Positions 37,661 to 47,530 of a DNA stretch of 64,000 bases are shown one piece after another; position 1 is the first letter of the stretch, and each line of letters begins with the position of its first letter. The notes below the pieces were generated by a model. That model was not told the origin of the DNA and did no database searches. It worked only from the letters and a program-made list of their open reading frames with translations. A program made the position numbers and the translations under genes. The DNA lies in assembly GCA_019055375.1 (NCBI GenBank), contig JAHQIW010003645.1, forward strand, positions 45,727 to 109,726, written 5' to 3'. The stretch is from Parelaphostrongylus tenuis. Taxonomy: Eukaryota > Nematoda > Chromadorea > Rhabditida > Metastrongylidae.

Positions 37661-38940
37661 AATCTAATGAAGATAGACCATCAAAGTATCTAAGTAAGAA
37701 TGCGTTTTACTATCTCTAGATAGAATTTTATTCAGCCAGCCGCTGCTCATTAGTCGCAGGTATAATAGAGAAAAATTTTTTGATCGAGTTCCAGATCTAA
37801 CCCTGAAATCCACTAGTTTGAAGCTGTTTCTTCAAAAAGTTAGCGTTTGACACGTGAATTACTTGACAGAGTGCTCACTACGATATCCAGAAGACACACA
37901 GCTTCAGTTTGTGATTTTATGAACCGATTTATCGACTGCAGTATAATATAGATTTATTTGGCCTAGTATTGCTTGCACAATTGCTAAACAAGGTTAGGTA
38001 CAATTTCGTTACTACAGCTCACTGCTATACCGTTTAAGAACAACCTTTTCTTTCCCTTAGATTTTCGGTAGTCGTTCTACAGCTCAAATTTAGGCCATCC
38101 CAATACCGAAGTTTTTCCAAAAAAGCTTCTTAAAGCGCTGCAGCAGCGAAAATAAGATCACGTGTCACAGTGATGCAGCTTTCTTGCTCGGCTTGGGTTT
38201 GTGAATGGTTTTTTCACGGATCTTCCGTAGTAACTGTATGGCATGGATTTAGGTAGTCTCAAAGCTGAGTTTGGTCACTGAAAAAATCTTCATAGAGCGT
38301 TGGAAGAGCGCAAAGAGTATAGCACTTTTAGTTTTTGACTGCTTAAGTTTGATGGTTAATTGATGCTACATATTTAGATGATTAATATAGAAACTTAGAA
38401 ATTTCAACGAAGCGGAAAAAAGAAATGATGCGCTGCGTCTTGGTGTCGTTTGCTGCTTATGTTACGGAGTCTTCATTCACATATCATCAACACGTCATAA
38501 CCGAGCGAAAAACGCACGCCGAGTGTAAAACTCAAATTTATTCACATTATTACATAAATTCAAAGAGGCCTCAGAAAACAAGCCCAGTGCTGTGGATAGC
38601 GAGATTTAAGCGATTGAATGACTACTAAAAAATTTTAGGAAATGCAAAAAAACGCCTATCCTCAGTGCTTAAGGAATGCATAGTGATAGCCGATAAAATC
38701 AACATATGTAATATTTGCCCAGGTGGTAAAACAAGAAAACTGTAAAAAATCAGCATATTGCATAGAAGCTCCAAATGACTTAACACTGTTTTTTTCCTTA
38801 ACCGTTCCCATATTCAAATAAAAACGTATTGCTTAGTCTTTTCTAGCGTTTCAATAATTATTCAGTAGCTTGAATCTCGAGAATTTGAACGGGGTATTTC
38901 ATTCCATATGGTTTTTATTTACTTTACTTCATATTCATAA
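37661..38940. other. No gene seen
   Basis: AT-rich. A stretch at 38510-38640 loosely resembles repeat family B (ATTGAATGACTACTAA). Nothing coding recognised. Confidence 0.35.
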
Positions 38941-39240
38941 GAGCGTATGTGGCGCAGTGGTTAGAGGTGCACTGCGTCGCACACGAGGTCAATGGTTCGA
39001 TCTCGCGCTTATGGCTCACCAAACCATCCATCCCTCCGGGCTCGGTAAATTGGTACCAGACTGGTCTCAGACTTGTCTGGGAGGATAAGCAGCACTGACT
39101 CGGTTTAGCGGGAGGCCACCGCGAGTCATTGTAAAGGCCAGACATGCATTCATTCATCTCAAACGAAGTTAGAAATTGAAGACGAATGCATGGCGCATCC
39201 GTTATGGATAGATCAACGCCGAGAGCTTTATCCTTTTTAT
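38941..39240 (+). mobile_element. tRNA-derived SINE, copy 2
   Basis: Well-preserved copy. Head: GTGGCGCAGTGGTTAGAGG (A box) and ATGGTTCGATCTC (B box) at about 38996-39006, framed by complementary GAGCG and CGCTT ends like an acceptor stem. Body: GGTACCAGACTGG, CAGACTTGTCTGGGAGG, GCGGGAGGCCACCGCGAGTC. Tail: ATGGCGCATCC, GATCAACGCC, GAGCTTTATCC. No protein coding; depends on a LINE for mobility. Confidence 0.9.
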
Positions 39241-39679
39241 CTGTGTGCTTTTTACCTGCTGTAATACATTAAAAAATTTTATTTCGCAGTCAAGCTACTT
39301 TCGCTAAACACAGCTTTTCTCTCAAACTTTCAATGAATACTCGACAGCACAATTTTCAGCGACTTAAATAATACGCATGGTTTTCAAATAGGAGTTTTTT
39401 ATTGCGTTTTCAGCTTAAAGAAACTGAGTTTTGCTCTCGGTGCCGTGTCGCACAGCGCGATTTACATGTGACGTGCGATGCGTCCCGAATACAAAACCTA
39501 ATATTTTTCTACCTATGACAACACGCTAAGAAGACTTTTTTGAATACCAAGCATAATTTTGAAATTATTGAGATGTGTGCTATCGAACGGTTATTTAAAC
39601 TCTGAATGAAAATGTGTGTCCAGCGATAAATACTTAAATGTGCAACACAACTTTATTCTTACTGTCACAGTGTGCCAAG
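39241..39679. other. Spacer with GC-rich patch
   Basis: Contains CGGTGCCGTGTCGCACAGCGCG followed by GTGACGTGCGATGCG at about 39437-39482, similar in character to the patches at 8450 and 21250. No gene. Confidence 0.35.
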
Positions 39680-40099
39680 CGATTTTGGTACTGTTCTATT
39701 ATGGCAGCGCCACTTGAGGTTTTCGGTAAATGCGTATTCTTTGCTGTCATCTGACGTTTGCATAATTATTTGGTAGTTTAATCAAGTGAATTTTAAAGGC
39801 ATATCATACTTCCTACGCTGTTTCTTTTTAACGCACTACCAATCAAAATGAGATTTTGGTTCACCTTTGAGGTCTTTCTTGCCTGATAAAATTTTTCATA
39901 ACAAAATTGTAATTATTAGATAAAGAAAATCTTTCTGATAAAAAAAGTGTTTGCTCTTTAGAAATAACTTTCGTACACACACTCTAGCCGACTAAAAGTG
40001 CCCTGAATGTGAAACCCAATATTCTTTCGGTCGTTACGAAGCTCGATGAAGTCCTTTCCTAAATCCAAATATACCATTATAATCGGAGATTTTTATTAG
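39680..40099 (+). repeat. Repeat family R, copy 2 (one arm)
   Basis: Follows the left arm and interior of the 20440-21120 palindrome: GGCAGCGCCACTTGAGG, GCGTATTCTTTG, AATCAAGTGAATTT, ACACACTCTAGCCGACT, CCATTATAATCGGA. Its 3' end falls exactly where the recognisable part of exon 2 of locus 4 begins. Confidence 0.7.
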
Positions 40100-40639
40100 G
40101 AAGCGCAGCAGAAGTTAAATCGTTTGTTCAGTGTCAGACAATGCAAGCTGTAAGTTCTACAGGACGCAATTAGGCTCCTGTTGTAGCAGTACTTTCGTGT
40201 TCTTTCACATCTACTGGACATCAACTTCTAAGTGAACTTCTTGAGGTCATTGATGTATTAGAAGAACAAGGTCGTCGCGCGGGTCTCCTTCCTGTTGTGG
40301 TATCTGCAACTGTGAACCAACCTACTGTTCGAGCCGATTGCAGGGCACTTCAGTGCCCTGATACAGTTGCCAATCCAAGCGCCACAAATATGCCTATGGG
40401 TTTGTGTCTGATACGTTTTACATCCGATTTCATAAGAAATTCGGTATGAAGCTTTTAACGATCAACATTGAGTTATCCCATACGCTCGTAAACGTGCGTA
40501 AAATCACCTATAAATGTCATGGAAAAGATTGCTATCTACCCATTAGCTCTCAAGGTTATATGAAATCTTTAAAAAATCACAATTCCTTTGTGGGCGGTGA
40601 GGCCATTATGATCATCAGCTGGGCGCGTCGTTCGGTTGG

Positions 40640-40775
40640 TTACGAAGATTGGTACGTGTTTCAGTGGAAATTCGGGTTCTCAGAGGAATATGATCATCAA
40701 GAAACGATATGATATCATTGATGAGATTCCTGCATGAATAATTTTAGCAGGATTAACACTATTAATTACAAAATC
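40640..40775. repeat. Dispersed repeat family D, copy 2
   Basis: GGTTACGAAGATTGGTACG, GTTCTCAGAGG, ATCATTGATGAGA and GCATGAATAATTTTAGCAGGATTAAC match the copies at 25375 and 61370. Confidence 0.6.
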
Positions 40776-40818
40776 AATTTTTTTTATTCAACAGCTTCAT
40801 TCTGTGGTGTAAGCTTTC

Positions 40819-41174
40819 AGATATACCCTTTGATGTAGAGTGATGGGCAGAACTTTCGCGTTGGGCGGGACTCGATCCCACATCTCACTCTATCCGGAAG
40901 CGCGTGCTCTAATCCTTGCACTACTGGCGCCTATTTTGCACGCCACTCTTTTTACGCCACAAAACATTTATCTGTCAGCCGCCAACCGTCAATGGCCTGG
41001 CCCGGGTGGTCGGTATCGACGTTGAACCCAGTCACGCTGACAGATATTGGAGAAAGATTGGTGTGCAAAATGGGCCTGAATAGTGGGACCGGTTAGAGCA
41101 CGCGCTCCCGGATAGACTGAAATGGGGATTCGAGTTCCGCCTGACGCGAAAGTTTTGCACAACAGGGTATATCT
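40819..41174. repeat. Palindromic tRNA-derived element, copy 1
   Basis: Perfect 10-bp ends AGATATACCC / GGGTATATCT bound two tRNA-like arms in inverted orientation. The right arm (+) has GGTTAGAGCACGCG (A-box area, 41091) and GGATTCGAGTTCC (B box, 41126-41138). The left arm (-) has GGATTAGAGCACGCG (40915-40901) and GGGATCGAGTCCC (40879-40867). Both would be transcribed outward. The centre (40970-41050) has CTGTCAG and CTGACAG flanking CCGCCAACCGTCAATGGCC. No ORF is shared with other copies. It combines features of a tRNA-derived SINE head and a MITE-like inverted repeat. Confidence 0.75.
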
Positions 41175-41224
41175 AGAAGTTCATACCACCGCTAGAAGTT
41201 AAGCAGAAAGAATTTCATTTATTC

Positions 41225-41345
41225 ATTAATACTCAGTATTTCTTAGCGTGACTATGTTCAATGTAGATACCGACAACGCGGGCCAGGCCGTTCAAGGTTG
41301 GCGGCTGACTGATCAATGCGCTGTAGCGATTACGTGATAATAAAA
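41225..41345 (-). repeat. Central fragment of a palindromic tRNA-derived element
   Basis: On the minus strand it repeats the middle of the element just upstream (GTCAGCCGCCAACC, CGGCCTGGCCCG, GTCGGTATC, GTCACGCT). It also matches the centre of the 44.5-kb copy with a shared GCGYTGTAGCG block. No tRNA-like boxes are included. Confidence 0.6.
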
Positions 41346-41734
41346 ATAACCTGATTGAATTCTTTTCTATCGTATTTAACCTTTTACTGACACATAAATC
41401 ACATTTATTGACAAAAAAAGCATACACTTCATTAATAAACTACCACACTTATATTTGAGAGTGAGCCGGCAGCCTCTCCTCGTGGCCGTCCGAACAGCGC
41501 GCCAGCCGAAAATGTCGCCGCCGCAAAGGGCTATAATCAGTCATACATTGTGAGCTGCACTGCAGCTTCACAGTAGTCTCTTCCCTTTTATAGGCTTCAC
41601 GTAGAAGCGCTCTTGTCAATTTCGGATCAATCCTGGAACGGTATCTATAGATGATAATGCAGAACGGAGGAATAATAGACACTGTCTGTAGTTGTGGAAG
41701 TCTGTCTCATGAAGAGTGGTAGCAAAGCAATGTC
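41346..41734. other. No gene seen
   Basis: Part of locus 4 intron 3. A slightly GC-rich segment at 41460-41530 has no recognised content. Confidence 0.3.
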
Positions 41735-41803
41735 CTTGATGGTGTAGTGGTATCACGCGTCCTCGTTATATGAGGAAAGCAAGTATGACTCCCTCCAACT
41801 TTC
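41735..41803 (+). other. tRNA-like relic
   Basis: TTGATGGTGTAGTGGTATCACGCGTCC has a good A-box shape. The position of the B box reads AAGTATGACTCCC, which is degraded. Could be a decayed tRNA pseudogene or SINE head. Confidence 0.35.
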
Positions 41804-42489
41804 TAAGCATCGATGTAAGAGCGGGAAGATAAATAATGTTCAATGCACATTGTTGCGAGGCCAACTGAAGGGCGACAAAAGTTTGCTGACAGTTTGACTT
41901 TAGTTGACCATCTTTATCCGAAGCTTACACGAGATTGGTTTGTCTGATCTAACTTCTTAGTCTATGCCTTTCGCAACCTACTCCTTGAAGGCCTTCAGTA
42001 TGTCTTACTTTGCTTTATCTGAACGTAGATGTTTTTGAATAATTCTACTGCATTTCTAGGTAACAGAGAATCGTATCATCAGTTATCGTCAAAAATACTT
42101 GCATTCAGCGAATTCAGGTATGGTTTATCATCACTACATTGCACGAAAATGACATCAAAATATTATGTTACAATTATGAATGGAGGTTGTGTTGTTATTG
42201 GCAATACAGTGAGCGGCACATGTAGAAAAATGAATGCCAATATGATGTGCATGTACCAGGCGGCGATGTGAATATACATGGATAGTATGCCCTTAGCAGC
42301 GGAACATCGTACTATTCGTGGAACAGTCTCGGTAATATTACTTTCATTCTTATATGAATGTGACTATCATGTCTATGCAGGCATTATGTTTAGACCACTA
42401 ATATCATCATGGCAAACTGGGTTGACCCAAATGTGACAGAGTGTGATGAACAGAATGAGTCGTTAGAAAGCCGTAACGTCTGGAAGCAG

Positions 42490-43410
42490 CTAGAGGGATG
42501 GGAACTGTCTTCGAAGAGGTCGTTCAACCACCTCGTCTACTCTAGAAAGCATTCCGAATATCCAGTGGCCAAAAAACACTGAAATATGGAGCTTTCTATG
42601 CGCAAAATGGCTCGGATAGCTCGGGACCATCGAGTGTAGTACCCGAAACATTGTCAAAAATAAGCCGAAGCTGCCCAGCTACAAGATCTCTCGTGTTTAC
42701 TTTTTTGACGAAAGAATGAAAAAAAACGGATTTCAAAGTCTCCCTGAATGATTCGTTTGATAGCTCATGCTAGTTAGTCGTTGGTGCTTTTTACGGATGA
42801 GAAGTTATTCAGAGTCGAACCACTGCACAATCGTTAGAATAGACGTCAACTTTTCAAGAAGGGTCAGTAGAAGTCTGCATTAGCAAAAGCCATGGGTCTC
42901 AGTCGTTCTCTGGCCTCTGTGGTGGTCTGGGCAAGCATTTGCACTAGCGGTAAGATGCCGTTGGTCTTCATCAACAGAAACGTCAAAATCAACGATGTCA
43001 CCTATCAGCAGTAAATTTACGAGGCGTACAGGTACCTTTTACCACCCAACACTTTGGCGCCGACGGATTTACGCTTCATCAGGATTGGGTTCTTACACAT
43101 TCGGCCCTCCCAACTACTGCCATCTGTCAAGAGCTGTTTGGCTTCTATGAAGGGACATTTGGCCTTAAACTGGCCGGTTCTCAACCCAGTGGATCACTCC
43201 GTGTGTCCATACTGGAAAAAAATGTTTCGGTTACTAGCTATACTGGACGCGCTTAAAACGGCTTTGATAGGCGCTTGGGACGAAATTGAGGTGAAAACGT
43301 GGCGAAAATGGTTGAAAATTTTCGCCTGCGACGTCATAAATGTATATGTGCCAAAGAAAGCAATTTTGAGGATTTGTCATAAATTTTTCTGTTTATTGTT
43401 ATAATTTGTT
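42490..43410 (+). mobile_element. Tc1-like DNA transposon relic
   Basis: Fragments of a Tc1/mariner-superfamily transposase in the right order but several frames. Near 42600 a SMRKMARIARDHRV helix-turn-helix-like block; near 42795 LFTDEKLFRVE, holding the first catalytic Asp; near 42885 SALAKAMGLSRSLASVVVW; near 42950 SGKMPLVFINRNVKINDV; then from 43054 a 116-codon open frame with LNWPVLNPVDHSV, corresponding to the WPxxSPDLNPxDY motif, and ALIGAWDEI. Catalytic residues beyond the first are altered. Terminal inverted repeats were not found. It begins where exon 5 of locus 4 stops matching. Confidence 0.75.
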
Positions 43411-43811
43411 TATCTAATAAGCGTAATTATTCTCTAATAAATTAACTTGTTAATGCAGTATTTTTTTACTGTTAGAATATCTGGAAACGAAATAATAGTC
43501 AGCATATTGAAATTTGAGAGTAGTCTTAGGAAAACACTTGAAACGAACGAAATGATGCTTCATAAATGCCAGTCAAGAGCATTCGAGTGTACAACACTGC
43601 CATTTAGTAATTTCTTTCTTTTGGCAAAGTGTGTAATTAGTACGTCGGCGTTTCCTTTATGTAAAGGGTTGGATTCTCCTCAAGAGATTGCCTAAGACGA
43701 GGCACTGGGCAACTGGCGTCGTTGTCATTGCCGAAAATATGTATAATGCACTGTGTAAGTGCCCACAGCAAACAACATGCATAGCTCAGAAAATAATCAT
43801 CTGGCATAAAA

Positions 43812-44104
43812 GATAAAAGGCTTTCGGCATTAATCAATCGCTGAGGGATGCGCCATGCATTCGTCTTCAATTTTTAACTTCGTTTGAGGTGAATGAATGT
43901 ATATCTGGCCTTTACAATGACTCGCGGTGGCCTCCAGCTGAACCGAATCAGTGTTGCTTATCCTCAGAGACAAGTCTCAGACCAGTCTGGTACCAATTTA
44001 CCGACCCCCGAGGGATGGGTGGCTTGGTGAGCCATGAGCACGAGATCAAACCATTCACCTCGTGTGCGAAGCGAACCTCTAACCACTGCGCCACATGTGC
44101 CGAA
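43812..44104 (-). mobile_element. tRNA-derived SINE, copy 3
   Basis: Minus-strand copy. Head at 44104-44035 with GTGGCGCAGTGGTTAGAGG and a B box ATGGTTTGATCTCG; body with GGTACCAGACTGGTCTGAG-type region; tail GGCGCATCCCTCAG near 43845 and AGCCTTTTATC near 43812. Overlapping frames on both strands (43637-43870, 43889-44230) are accidental. Confidence 0.88.
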
Positions 44105-44465
44105 TTATTATTGTCTGTAATCAGACAGACATCACTGATGAGTGGAACTAATTATCAGGTATATCTGAGAAAATTGACAGAACTTCTTGCGCAACGTGTA
44201 CGTTTTGTTTCAAACACAGATGGTCAGTAGGGTGAAGTGGATCACAGGTGCTACGAAAGTTGAGAAGTGGTCGTTCAGCTTAGCAGTGCAGCTTCGCGAC
44301 TAACCGAATGATGGCCATTCGATGAGGTATAAAGGTGGGAATTCCTAGAGCCGACTATCGATTAACCTCGGCAATGACCGATTGATTCAATAATTTTCTT
44401 CTTCAAGCAGAAATCTTTTTATTCAAGAGTTTTCAACGGTAGTAAGATGTTATGACTTATCCAGT

Positions 44466-44939
44466 GATGTAGAGTGATGTGCAAAGCTTGCGTTAGGTGA
44501 GACTAAAACCGACATTTCACTCCATACGGAGGTTCTTGCTCGAATCGTTGCAATACCGACCCCTATTTTGACACCATTCTTTCTACGTCACAACTCATCT
44601 ATCTGTCATCAACCAACTGTTCACGGTTTGGTGTGGGCAGTCGATATCGACAATGAACACAGCTGCGCTGACAGATATCCATATGACCAAGCAGAACTCT
44701 TTAATTTCAACAGCTTTTCGCTGTGAAATAATGTCAGCGTGGCCGGGTTTAATGTTGATCTCGATTACCCTCGCTGGACTACTGACCTTTATTGCTAACT
44801 GATAGATGCGTTGTAGCGTAGAAAGGGTTCTATCAAAACGGACGTAGGTATGCAACCGGCTCCAGCACTCCCCCGGATAGGGTGAAATGTGGGTTCGAGT
44901 CCCACTTGACGCAAAAGTTTTGCACATCACTCACTTCCT
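44466..44939. repeat. Palindromic tRNA-derived element, copy 2
   Basis: Same architecture as 40819-41174. The right arm has CCCGGATAGGGTGAAATG and a perfect B box GGGTTCGAGTCCC (44891-44903), then TTGACGCAAAAGTTTTGCACATCACT. The left arm is its reverse complement with more mutations (AGTGATGTGCAAAGCTTGCG at 44474). The centre shares TCAGCGTGGCC and GATAGATGCGTTGTAGCG with the 41.2-kb fragment. The minus-strand frame at 44595-44930 lies entirely within the element. Confidence 0.72.
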
Positions 44940-45540
44940 CAGCGAATGCTGTCTATTCGTACTGAATTATCAGTGTGTTAGTAGCCTCGTGTCCGTTGAA
45001 GAAGAGAATAAAAGGTGGGAATGTTAGGATGATATAACTACTCAAAAAATTGAATTGTGTTCTTTCTTTTTTAATTGCTGGGCAAAGGATTGCTAGACAA
45101 ACTCAAGAATTGCTAGACAAACTTATCACGAGACTGTATTGAATATTGAGCGAGGTCTCAGACATGATCGATTGTAAGGTGTTGTTATATGCTTGCACAA
45201 CAACTATAAGCCATAGACTCTAGATAGGCATCAGTCACTCTAAAGCGCAAAATCAGGTGATCTTTTACTTCATCTAATGTGATACATCTTCGGCGCCGTT
45301 ACTATCACTTGTAAGGGTCAGCTGAGAATCAAGTGATACTTATGACGCTTGCAATTAACTCCAAAACGTCCGTATACCACTCGAAATGCCATAGTAGACC
45401 TCTGAAAAGCTTAAAACATTCTATCAGACTGTATTGAAATGATAATGCTTTCTAGACTTGAGAATGTGGTATCTCATAGCCATCAAAGATATGCAATATT
45501 CTTTGGTTCTTCCTCCATGCCACAAAACTACTTCGACGAA
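44940..45540. other. No gene seen
   Basis: A short tandem AAGAATTGCTAGACAAACT lies near 45085-45123. Nothing else recognised. Confidence 0.35.
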
Positions 45541-45577
45541 TATTATATTTATATATATGTACAAGTAAATAAATAAA

Positions 45578-45612
<35 letters not shown>
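45541..45612. repeat. (AT)n microsatellite
   Basis: Alternating AT with short interruptions, directly abutting a 5'-truncated SINE. A second (AT)n run lies at about 45883-45922 beyond that SINE. Confidence 0.9.
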
Positions 45613-45856
45613 GTTCGACCTCCCGCTTATGACTCATCAAACCGTACATCCCTCCGGGATTGTTAAATTGATGCCAGCTCGTCCCAGATTTGCCTGGGAG
45701 GAGACAAGCAACAATGACCCGATACACATGAAGGCCACGGTGAGTCATTTTAAAGACCAGATATGTATTCAATCGTCTTAAACGAAGTTAGAAGTTGAAG
45801 ACAAATTCATAGTGCATCCCTCACAAATTGATCAATACGAAGAACTTTATCCTTTA
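45613..45856 (+). mobile_element. tRNA-derived SINE, copy 4 (5'-truncated)
   Basis: Starts inside the B box (GTTCGACCTC) directly after the (AT)n run; the A-box half is missing. The rest follows the family: CATCCCTCCGGGAT, GATGCCAGC, TTGCCTGGGAGG, GAGTCATTTTAAAG, AAACGAAGTTAGAAGTTGAAG, GAACTTTATCC. A second (AT)n run follows within 30 bp. Confidence 0.85.
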
Positions 45857-46597
45857 ACCTTCGTATATGCTTGTATGTAAATATATACTCATATATATAT
45901 ATATATATTTGTATATATATGCATGCTTGCGTATCTATGCATGTACATAGTGATCTAGAATCTTTAATTGAGGAAGGAAATCAAGAACATCAAAGAATAA
46001 AAGCTGACGTATAGAACGCCCGAAAACGGTTAGTATCACCTGTTGTTAATAATAGCATTACTGCTACCGTCATGGAAATTGAATAGATTATCAAATGGGA
46101 GCAGTCAACAATAGATGGTCAAATGTCATAAATATGCGGTAAACACACTACGGAGAAGGAAATTATTAACTAAAGCACTACGAGTTTGTTGGTTGCATTA
46201 CGAAATACGGAACCATCTTCTTGGTTTGTAAGGAAAAATTTGCACAATAAATGGCATTGTCTTCATTATGATGACTTCCACCTAATTTTAACAATTCTTT
46301 GACTTTCTTTCTGTTGGGAAGGGAACTTTGTGAAATTATGCGCATTCATTAATATGTTGTTCCTTTTTAGTACCTCTACTACCTCATCGATGAGAAGGAG
46401 TGAGGTAATACTGGCATCTCTTGCTAAAATGAAGACTTGTCCCACAAAGGTTTAATCAGGAAAGACTAAATCAATCTGCGTAACATATTGAAGCCGCATC
46501 GTGAAGTATCAAGCGTATATATATTGAACTAAACCGCAAGTAATGGATCAATATATCTAGTTCAGAATTTAGTATTTCAGGCCGAGTACACACTTTT
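45857..46597. other. No gene seen
   Basis: AT-rich; includes the (AT)n run near 45900. Nothing recognised. Confidence 0.35.
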
Positions 46598-46999
46598 ATG
46601 GCTGGAAGTAACCATATCAGTACCGTAGGAAGATATCATGAAGCCAATTATGACAATAATCTACGCTTATTCATCGACTTTCAGAGACCACGATTGCGAA
46701 TACAGGAGCACCTGTTACGCTTTGTTTTGCAGCACTACTTCAGTACTAGAGATAGGAGATTCGATAATGTTGCACGCTATCGGGGCACAATTCGGCGTTC
46801 TCCCGCAACACTTTTTTGGAAGTTCACATTAAAATACATGAGCTCACCTATCCCCAAGCCCAAGCTGGCAAGGGCAGTCGCTCGGCAACTTTCTACGACC
46901 ATTAAAGGAAAAAATGAAATCCTCAAGAAGGAGCCGAAACGAAATACGAAATATATCTCACAATCATTATCTGAGCCAACATGTCATGTGGTCTGTTAA
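46598..46999 (+). other. Unassigned long open frame
   Basis: A 133-codon frame starting at ATG 46598, arginine- and lysine-rich, preceded by a TTTCAG at about 46574. Its last 17 or so codons run into the palindrome starting at 46951. No motif is recognised and a second frame is open over part of it. Possible exon or transposon remnant; chance is not excluded. Confidence 0.25.
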
Positions 47000-47530
47000 T
47001 GGCCTCTTGTACAGCCCGATACACGTGTTTCGACCATGCGGTCTCGTCAGCCGCGCAGAACCCGTCTTTAGCCAATCCTCTAGGAACTCCCTACTCTTTC
47101 TATAAAGAGGTATGTGACGACGAACGATTTACACTGCACTGCCGTCAAGTGAAAAATCACGTGATCGGCAATTTTTGACACTCTATTGCTCTCGGCTGGT
47201 ATTGTGTAATATTATACCGTGGTGAGCGCTGTCTTAATAAAACACTGGAAATAAAGGTATAATATTAGATAAATACCACCCAAGAACAATCGAGTGTCGA
47301 AAATTGCCGATTTTGTGATTTTTCACTTGGCTGCAGTGCAGTGCAAATCGTTCGTCGCCACTTCCCTTTTTATATGGAGAGTAGGGGCTCCCAGAATTGG
47401 CTAAGAACTAAGACGACAGTGTTTACATGACTGACGAGACTGTATGGTCACAACACCTGTAACGGGCTGTAAAAGGGGCCATTAACAGACTAAATGGCAT
47501 GTTGGCTCAGATAATAATTGTGAGATATAT
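46951..47530. repeat. Large palindromic repeat, family M, full copy
   Basis: The left arm begins ATATATCTCACAATCATTATCTGAGCC; the right arm is its reverse complement, ending GATAATAATTGTGAGATATAT. The arms stay paired for about 260 bp each (CTGTTAATGGCC, GACGAACGATTT, CACTGCACTGC, TGAAAAATCAC, GCAATTTTNGACACT) around a 60-bp centre with AATATTATACC near 47215 and GGTATAATATT near 47258. Just outside the right end TTTTAATAAAACACTCGGGATAAAGGTAAAAT repeats the loop sequence. No transposase ORF. Best read as a non-autonomous DNA element. Confidence 0.8.

Larger units (their letters stand above)
40099..42475 (+). pseudogene. Secreted-protein family, locus 4 (disrupted)
   Basis: Plus-strand copy without a signal-peptide exon. 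Exon 2 survives only as 40099-40149 (GSAAEVKSFVQCQTMQA) with a good GTAAGT donor; upstream is repeat family R. Exon 3 (40246-40399, 154 nt) is open: LEEQGRRAGLLPVVVS, LQC, then phase-1 donor GTTTGT as in locus 2. Exon 4 (about 42117-42331) has MNGGCVVIGNTV and MMCMY, then an in-frame TGA at 42269, then HRTIRGTVS. A 62-bp intron leads to exon 5 at 42394 (TTNIIMANW). There an extra G shifts the frame and a TGG codon has become TGA, and the exon stops matching near 42475 where a Tc1-like relic follows. The 1.7-kb intron 3 holds a palindromic tRNA-like element. Clearly dead. Confidence 0.8.

Noticed and set aside
38941..39010. SINE heads as functional tRNA genes
   Set aside because: The anticodon arm does not pair and the unit is fused to the same 230-bp body in every copy.
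42029..42271. 80-codon ORF as an independent gene
   Set aside because: Its second half is exon 4 of locus 4 up to an in-frame stop; the first half is intron.
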